From Tribonema minus (lineage: Eukaryota; Sar; Xanthophyceae; Tribonematales; Tribonemataceae): DNA of 64,000 nt. The notes beneath the pieces were generated by a model. That model saw only the letters and a program-made list of their open reading frames with translations, had not been told where the DNA came from and did not search any database. Numbering within the stretch: the first letter of the stretch is position 1; each line of letters begins with the position of its first letter. The stretch spans positions 310,001 through 374,000 of the forward strand of contig JAFCMP010000515.1 of NCBI GenBank assembly GCA_017506865.1, read 5' to 3'. Positions 57,901 to 64,000 of the stretch are shown here, one piece after another. The translations under genes were made by a program, and so were the position numbers.

Positions 57901-60900
57901 TGTGCCACGTGGCGGCGTACAGGACGCCGCTGAGCGCTGACGCGGTGCGCGCGCGCTGGCTGCGGCGCGCGCACGCCCCGTACACGTCCGCGGACCGCCT
58001 CTTCGCGCTGGCGCACGCGCGCTTCGAGGCCGCGCTCGCGGCCGCCGGCGACGGCAGCAGTGGCGCCGCCGTCGCCGCGCGCTACGCCGCCAGCATCGCC
58101 GAGTCCGTCGCGCTGGAGGTGGCGCGCGGCGGCGGCGACCTGCGGCGCGCGCGCTGGCGCGTGGCGCGCGCCGTCGCCGCGTGCGCGCGGCTGCGCGCCG
58201 CGGACGCGCTGGCGGCCATCGTCGCGGCGCTGCCGTCGGACCCCACGCTCGCGGCGTGCGCAGCGGCGGCGCTGGACGCGCTGCTCGCGATTGAGCCGCG
58301 CTACTTTGACCGCCGCGACGCCGGCGCCGCCGCCGCCGCCGCGCTGCCGCTGGACCAGCTGGCGCTGCTGCCGCGGCGCTTTGGCATGACGGAGCCGGGG
58401 GCGCCGCCGGCACTCATCGCGGCGGCGGCGCGCGCGTACCGGCTCGTCCTGCGCTCCTCCGACGCGCGCGGCCTGAGCGCGTTCGGCGACGGCGTGAACC
58501 TTGCGTGGGTGCCGCGGCTGCGCAGCGATGCCGCCGTGGTGACGCTCGTCGCGGAGGCCGCCGCCGCGGAGGACCCCGCATTCGCAGAGCACGCCATCGA
58601 CCTCGAGGCCGCCGCGGATACACTGACCGACGCCGACCTGGACGTCGTCGCGCAGCAGCGCCGCCTCGCGACGGTGCTCAACCTCGCGGGCTGCGCAGGG
58701 GTGAGCGCGGCGGCACTGTGCCGCGCCGCGCGCGCGCTCCCGCGGCTGCGCGCGCTGACCCTTGACGGCTGCGGCGGCGCGACCGACGCCGCGCTCGCGG
58801 AGCTCCTCGCGCACGCGCCCGCGCTCACGGCGCTGGGGCTGTCGCGCTGCGGCGCGCTGTCGCCGGCGGCGCTCGCGGCAGCGCCGCGCGCCGCACCGCG
58901 CCTGCGCACGCTCAACCTGAGCCACGCGCCGGGCGTGACGGACGCCGTCGTCGCCGCCGTCGCGCGCGGCTGCCGCCAGCTGCGCTCCCTCTTCCTGCAG
59001 TACTGCGTGTTTGTGACGGACGCGGGGGTGCAGGCGCTGGCGGCGGAGGCGGCGGCGGCGGCGCCCGTGTGCGCGCTCACCGCGCTGGACCTGAGCGGCT
59101 GCGTGCGCGTGGGCGACGCGGCGGTGGCGCCGGTCGCGGAGGCGTGCGCGGCGCTCACGTACCTCAACCTGAAGGGGCTGGACAGGGTGACGGAGGCGGG
59201 CGCGGGCGCGGCGACGCACCGGCTGTGGCGCCTCGCGTTCGCGTCGTTCGAGGGGCTGTGCCTCGCGGAGGACGCGGCGTTCGTGCACAGCGTCGTGACG
59301 GATGGGCGGCGCGCCGTGGAGGAGAACATGATGCGCGAGCTCACGCAGCTGAGCGTGCGCGACTGCGTGCGGCTCACGGACGCGACAGTGGGACAGGTGA
59401 GCGCGGAGACGCCTTGCCTTAAAGTTGAAGTTTGGAAAAGATCGACCAAGACTTGCAAAAGAGGCGGGGAGGATACTGCATGCCCTCGAGTTGGGGCTTG
59501 GAAGTTGATGATGACATAATGTTGGGGTAAGGGCATATTAGCCCTGATATTGAGGTTTGCGGTTCAAGGAAAGATCAATTTGCCAGAGAGTGTCCTGTGT
59601 AGGGTGTGTACATATTGTATTTGCGGAAAGCGGCACAGCTCAGTTTCATGGACTGCACCGGCCTCACAGTCACAGAGGCAGTGAGAGCGCTTCTGACTCT
59701 CTGCGAGGGACGACAAGCAGTGGCCTAGAGCGTACTCGCCATGTCACACACACACACAGCACAAACAGACGAACACTTGCGCGACACCCAGGATCAGACG
59801 CGCAGCTGACCGCCGCTGCCGTTCCACCCACCCTCGCCGTTGCCGCGCGTACACAACCCCTGCCCACCATCTCGCAGATCGGCAAGCGCTGCGCGCGCCT
59901 CGAGACGCTGGACCTGAGCGGCTGCGCGCTGCTCACGGACGCCGCCTGCCGAGCGCTGACGCGCGACCCCCTCTCCAACGCGGAGCGCTGCCGCGCCCTC
60001 ACCGACCTCAACCTGGGCTACTGCACGCGCGTCGGCGACGGTGGCGCCGCGCACCTCGCGCGCGCGCTGCCGCTGCTGCGGCGCCTCAACCTGGCGGGGT
60101 GCGTGGGGGTCTCGGACGCGGGCGTGCGCGCGCTCGCGCGCGGGTGCCCCAAGCTCGATGCGCTGGTGCTGGCGCAGTGCGCGCTCATCACCGACAGGTG
60201 CGCGCCGCTGGACTGGCTGAAGTTTGTCAGGGAGCAACTGCAAGCCCATGTCTGTCTTGAAGTCTGGATGAGGTCGGAACAGGAGTGACACTGATGCCGT
60301 GAAGTGCTGCTGGCATCGAGAGATGCCTCGGCGCGCTCTCGCGCAGGGGCATGGTGCCCCGTTTCGACGGCCATGAAGCTGCATCTGCTGTAATCGCATG
60401 TGCGCAAAAGTACAATTCGAAGTGTACTCCAACAAAGTGGGTGATGCTGCAGATGCTGGGTACTTCGTCGCTCAGGTGGCTTGCCCGCACTGCTGAATGG
60501 TGCCACTGATCTGGTGCGTCATGCCTAATAGCATGGGGAGTTGCATGAGTTGCACGCAATCCATCTCAGCAGTATGCTGCCATCACAGCGCCGCATCCCT
60601 TCTTTCCTTGCCACCAAATCGCTCCACACTGACAACGCAACTCGCGTGCACGCACACGCATTTCGCATGCAGCTCCGCGTGCGCGCTCGCGGAGCACGTC
60701 TGGCTGGAGGAGCTCGACGTCTGCCACTGCACGAAACTCACGGATGACGGCATCACCGTCCTGTCCCTCGAGTTTGCGGGGCTGCGCGCCCTCGACATAT
60801 CGCGGTGCCCGCACCTGACGGATCGCGCCATAGACGCGCTGCAGGCCAACTGCCCCGCGCTGCGCGAGCTGTGGGCGGCGCAGTGCCCGCGGGTCTCTGC

Positions 60901-60976
60901 GGACGCGCTGCGGCGCATCGCCGCAGATCTGCCGCTGGTGACGCTCCACGAGGGCCTCAAGGAGTCCCACGTGTGA
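45977..60976 (+). CDS. Giant protein with IQ, CLU, LamG-like and leucine-rich-repeat domains
   Basis: Fourteen exons join in phase: 45977-46080, 46295-47224, 47714-49118, 49460-50176, 50486-51399, 51898-52209, 52883-53116, 53859-54203, 54715-54894, 55304-56543, 56909-57360, 57732-59396, 59878-60197 and 60673-60976. The one break is a 2-bp excess in a CG run near 48007-48020; allowing for it gives about 3,039 residues. In order: MGGSLS start (possible N-myristoylation), Ala-rich coiled coil, IQ-like motif at about 740, more coiled coil, CLU homology at about 1357-1713 (TIDYHGFRVLAV, ASADLRAYRG, LLNFWRALPPEDP, LHSRGIGLRHLG), a LamG/ConA-like fold at about 2000-2340 (THLAGVYDGALARLYVNGAL), and about 14 Cys-containing LRRs at 2560-3039. 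CLU proteins bind mRNAs for mitochondrial proteins; LRRs and LamG suggest protein or glycan binding. The intron after 54203 starts with GC (AAG|GCGAGA). Overall function is unknown. Confidence 0.8.
52182..52385 (+). repeat. 106-bp duplication of an exon 3' edge plus splice donor (CLU gene exon 6)
   Basis: The end of exon 6 with its donor (GTACCTGCAG at 52191, donor after 52209) recurs 106 bp downstream (GTACCTGCAG at 52297). The copy includes GCGGCGCAG|GTCAGG and the following GTGTGCACGTTGTGTG and CTTCAACTTCAACTGCTGCG blocks. The last block is present a third time at about 52360. Confidence 0.9.
53060..53355 (+). repeat. Three tandem copies of an exon 3' edge plus splice donor (CLU gene exon 7)
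   Basis: The last 57 bases of exon 7 and its donor (53060-53122) recur at 53179 and 53294, at intervals of 119 and 115 bp. Each copy keeps GCGCTGCAG|GTGCG. The intron part of the unit contains ATGCCATACATA-type sequence. Use of a distal donor would retain an in-frame TGA located soon after the first donor. Confidence 0.92.
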
Positions 60977-61479
60977 TGCAGCTCTCCCGGCACTGCCCTA
61001 CAGTGCGCTGGGGTGCTGATGCAGCAGCGACAAGCAGTGGCGGAGGGGCGGGGTCCGCTGCGCGGGGGCTGCGTCGGCAGCGCGTGGCTGGTGCCAGGCA
61101 CGCGCGCTTTGTGTGCGCATGGTCAGCACCTATATATACTGTGAATAACACATCAGTTTTGATTCAATGACGCTTGCGCAGTGCAGATTTGATCTTCCTG
61201 GTGCAAGCGCGGCTCGTGTGAGCATGCCGTGCTCTCCCCCTGGCTGTGTAGATCTTTTCTGCCGCCGCATCATCGTATGCCGGTGTCACGCGCGTGCCCA
61301 TCCTAATCTGTCGATCTGGGCATGGACATCAGCTGTACTAAGCGTGCACGCGGACGATACTCAGCGGTGCACACGCGATAATTGAGGCAGCAGCCGGCGC
61401 GCCGCCGCTGCCGCCGAGAACTGTCCCGGGAACTGCAAACTTTGTCAGCACAGTTCACTGAGGGGGGGGGGTGGCTGCC
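60977..61479. other. Intergenic between the giant CLU gene and APS kinase
   Basis: The genes lie in tandem on the plus strand. TATATATA occurs at about 61131-61138, and nine G precede the APS kinase start region (61462-61470). An in-frame TGA at 61459 stops any upstream extension of that exon. No other coding segment was recognised. Confidence 0.5.
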
Positions 61480-63714
61480 ATGGACATGAGCGGTGGGGTG
61501 CACTGGCATCAGCAGTGTGTGACGAGCCGAGAAAAGGCAGCGCAGAAAGGACAGCTGGGCTGCATTGTTTGGTTGACAGGGTTGAGGTGTGTGCTGTCGT
61601 GCCCTGGCACAGTTGTGCACGTCGTGAAGCGCTTGGCCCTTGTGTTGATGTAGCAGCTGGAAAACGAGAAACGTGTATGCGATACCGCCTGCTGGTGCGC
61701 GGACTCTGTACCTTGATCGCAATCGCAGCAAGCCTTTGTCTAGAGCTCCGCAGGGCGATTTGCACCTTCGATTTTGTGCTGCTCGCGCTAGCATTCCTCC
61801 TGCTGCAAGGCATTTAAGCGCCAGTTACCACAATGTCAAACATTGTAGCCATGTCTCCTTGTTCCAACCTTTGAACAAATTTTTAAGCTTGTTGTCAAGT
61901 CCTTGCTGATGATAGATCAGGATCCTGGCACCGATGTATTTCCTGTGTGCTACTGTCGATGTCGCAGCGGGGCAGGCAAGAGCACAGTGGCAAATGCCCT
62001 CGACAAGCTGCTAACGGACCAGGGCAAGCATTGCGCTCTTTTAGACGGTGACAACGTACGGCATGGGCTCAACAACAACCTGGGGTACGTCCTTCCCGAT
62101 GCCAGACCACGTGGCCTTTGTAGGTTCGTGTTGCGTGGTTGGCGTGTGCATCAAAAGTGAGGCTGTTGAGCACGCACATGCTTTCAGGAAAATGTGCGCC
62201 CTGACATGTGCTGATGACTCGCAGACATCAGCAGAAAACTTGCTAGCCATCGTTAGTCTCTGAAGGCATGGGTTCTTGACCCTGTGCATGTTCATCAGCT
62301 GCTGTCTAAACTCAGTGCAGTAAACCCCACCAAGGTCAAAGCGTTTAACTCTGACTGCCATCAATTCGACGCTTGCTGCCATAGCCCACCGCCGTAGTGC
62401 ACTGCATGATACAGTATGTAGCGGATGCTGTAGTCTACTATACTACAGGTTTCCGTCCCCACTTGTTCAAAGCCACGGGGACGTGGACTACCTCATGCCG
62501 ATGCTGCACAGCTTCGTCGCTTCTGGGACCGCAGTATCCAGTGTAGAGAGTAGTCGCAATCAGGGAGCAATCGACCCTTCTAAAAATGCCAATCTTGCCC
62601 TCGGGTGCCTTACAGGTTCAGCCCTGAGGATAGGAAGGAAAATGTGAGGCGGCTAGGAGAGGTGGCCATACTGCTGGCCGAGGCTGGACTCATAGTTATT
62701 GTGGCTGCAACTTCACCGTATCAGGACGACAGAGATGCAGCCAGGCAAAGGTGCACATGTGGTGCAAATGTTGTGCCTGAAACCATGCAACGCAGTCAGT
62801 GTTGTCATTGACTTGAGCAATGTTTTGAGATCGCAGACATGTCTCCTATTGGGTATCGATGTGTGTAATCTTACTTGTAGTGTGCCGGGCTTTTGCAGCT
62901 GGTTGAATGCCAATGGCGTGCGTCCATGCAGTCTGCATGTACGTCTTCGGCTGGCACAGGCAAAGGCCATTCTGGAATAGAAGTATGTGTGCAAGCTCAA
63001 GTCTTTCATGCTGCTTTGCCACATGTACTGCAGGCATCCAGGCCGCTAGCATCTGCAATCAAGATATGAGTCAGCTGCTGCTGCTCATTCCATGCAGAGT
63101 CACAATTGGCGATCATCAAGTGATGCAAAACAGGGAAGGAATAGGTAATAGTATGTCACCTGTAGCACCACACAGCTGCATGTTGACGTATGCTCGCTGC
63201 GGAGGCGGCAGCACTCATCAGCAGAGCTTGAACCATGCGCTGCTGCCTTGATGAAGCGTCCTGGGCTTTCATAACCAATATGCCTGCATGAAACCCTGCC
63301 GCTGCATGCCAACAACACTCAGGACTTTTCTTGCACAGTGCTCTGTCTTACTTCTACGTACTGTAGTAGTTGTGGGCTACAATAGGGTTCTGCATCAGTG
63401 CTCCGCGCATGCGCCTGGTGCCATGCAGGGCCGCTGCCTGCAAAGTCCCCTTCATGGAGGTCTACATGGCGACGCCACTCGCCACATGCGAAGCCAGGGA
63501 CCCCAAAGGCCTGTACGCCAAGGCCAGGAGACACGAGATCATCGGCATGACGGGCATAGACGCGCCGTATGAGGAGCCAGTGAATGCGGAACTGCGCCTT
63601 GGCGGAGATGGGAAGGTCCCCAATGAGCTGGCGGGCGAGATAAAGACATTGCTAGATGAGCAGAACATTACAAGGGTGTTAGGCAGCACTAGTGTAGCGG
63701 GTGCAAGTGCTTGA
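61480..63714 (+). CDS. Adenylylsulfate (APS) kinase
   Basis: Four exons (61480-61586, 61968-62084, 62616-62750, 63429-63714) join in phase to give 214 residues, normal for a stand-alone APS kinase. The enzyme phosphorylates APS to PAPS with ATP, supplying sulfate for sulfated compounds. Landmarks are the entry motif [20 protein letters not shown] leading into the P-loop GLSGAGKS (residues 34-41), [18 protein letters not shown] (APS-binding segment), [10 protein letters not shown], and the C-terminal [13 protein letters not shown] followed by GIDAPYEEP. The start ATG at 61480 follows an in-frame stop at 61459. With this start there is no obvious plastid presequence, so the product would be cytosolic unless an upstream exon exists. 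Brown-algal-type organisms need PAPS for sulfated polysaccharides, but no direct link to the nearby genes is seen. Confidence 0.92.
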
Positions 63715-64000
63715 ATGAAGGCATATGTTTCAGCATTCAGCTACGTGGACAAGTAGTGATTCATCCCGCACATCTGCAAGGGTTAATGCTGTCGTAAGTG
63801 TGCCAATTGCACATGACGTTTATTTGCACAACAACCGACTGAGGCAATCAGTGAGACGCTTATGTTGTTTACATGGCATGGCCCGTTGTGTTCCTGATGC
63901 GTTTGGTGCGCTGCGTGGAGATCTTCCGGAGGTTGTTGCATGACACATGTGTGTTGCGAAGCACAGCCTTGACTGATGACTCAGTGATGAGGCTTGTGAT
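63715..64000. other. Downstream of APS kinase, no gene recognised
   Basis: This would include the 3' UTR of APS kinase. No family resemblance was seen up to the window edge. Confidence 0.5.

Noticed and set aside
57681-59288. Minus-strand open frame of about 535 codons
   Set aside because: It is antisense to the LRR exon. The plus strand has regular LRR periodicity and this frame has no family resemblance.
1-64000. Prokaryotic operons, CRISPR arrays, insertion sequences or tRNA genes
   Set aside because: Genes are interrupted by introns. No spaced direct-repeat array, transposase, terminal inverted repeats or tRNA box A/B pair was found.

Overview
The window is nuclear DNA from a eukaryote with GC-rich, intron-dense genes. 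Thirteen protein genes can be followed through about 50 introns; all but two are GT-AG, and the reading phase is consistent across every junction. The best guess is a photosynthetic stramenopile with a red-algal-derived plastid (xanthophyte, brown alga or relative). The evidence is: a plastid lipid-associated protein (PAP/fibrillin) gene whose product starts with a signal-peptide-like segment followed by a Phe motif; a mevalonate-pathway HMG-CoA synthase, a pathway absent from chlorophyte green algae; TTAGGG-like interstitial repeats; and adjacent genes that mostly alternate strands. A haptophyte cannot be excluded. No tRNA, rRNA, CRISPR array, virus or complete transposon was recognised.

Layout, left to right: a family 31 glycosyltransferase (GT31, minus, 445-3877); a DUF185/NDUFAF7-like methyltransferase (plus, 4004-10746); the ARL16 GTPase (minus, 11091-12201); PAP/fibrillin (plus, 12417-16860); the splicing factor U2SURP/SR140 (minus, 17827-21582); an HMG-CoA synthase fused to a beta-ketoacyl synthase (plus, 22076-27020); a DUF1015/SerK-like protein (plus, 28283-32046); the RNA polymerase III repressor MAF1 (plus, 32583-34968); a TMEM209-like nuclear-envelope protein (minus, 36649-40677); a membrane J-domain protein (plus, 41040-42344); an RNPS1-like splicing factor (minus, 44416-45657); a 15 kb gene for a protein of about 3,040 residues combining IQ, CLU, LamG-like and leucine-rich-repeat domains (plus, 45977-60976); and APS kinase (plus, 61480-63714). 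These are mostly unrelated housekeeping genes in divergent head-to-head pairs (gaps 126-493 bp) and convergent tail-to-tail pairs, so shared promoters are more likely than a shared pathway.

The most unusual content is: (1) the HMG-CoA synthase-ketoacyl synthase fusion, with both active sites apparently intact; (2) the giant CLU-LamG-LRR protein, whose gene carries a 2-bp frame break in a CG run; (3) four introns holding tandem copies of the neighbouring exon edge together with its splice site; (4) long C-runs on the sense strand of introns, often just before the acceptor; and (5) an RNase H-like coding fragment inside a MAF1 intron. All calls come from reading the sequence and recalling protein families; no database search was run.
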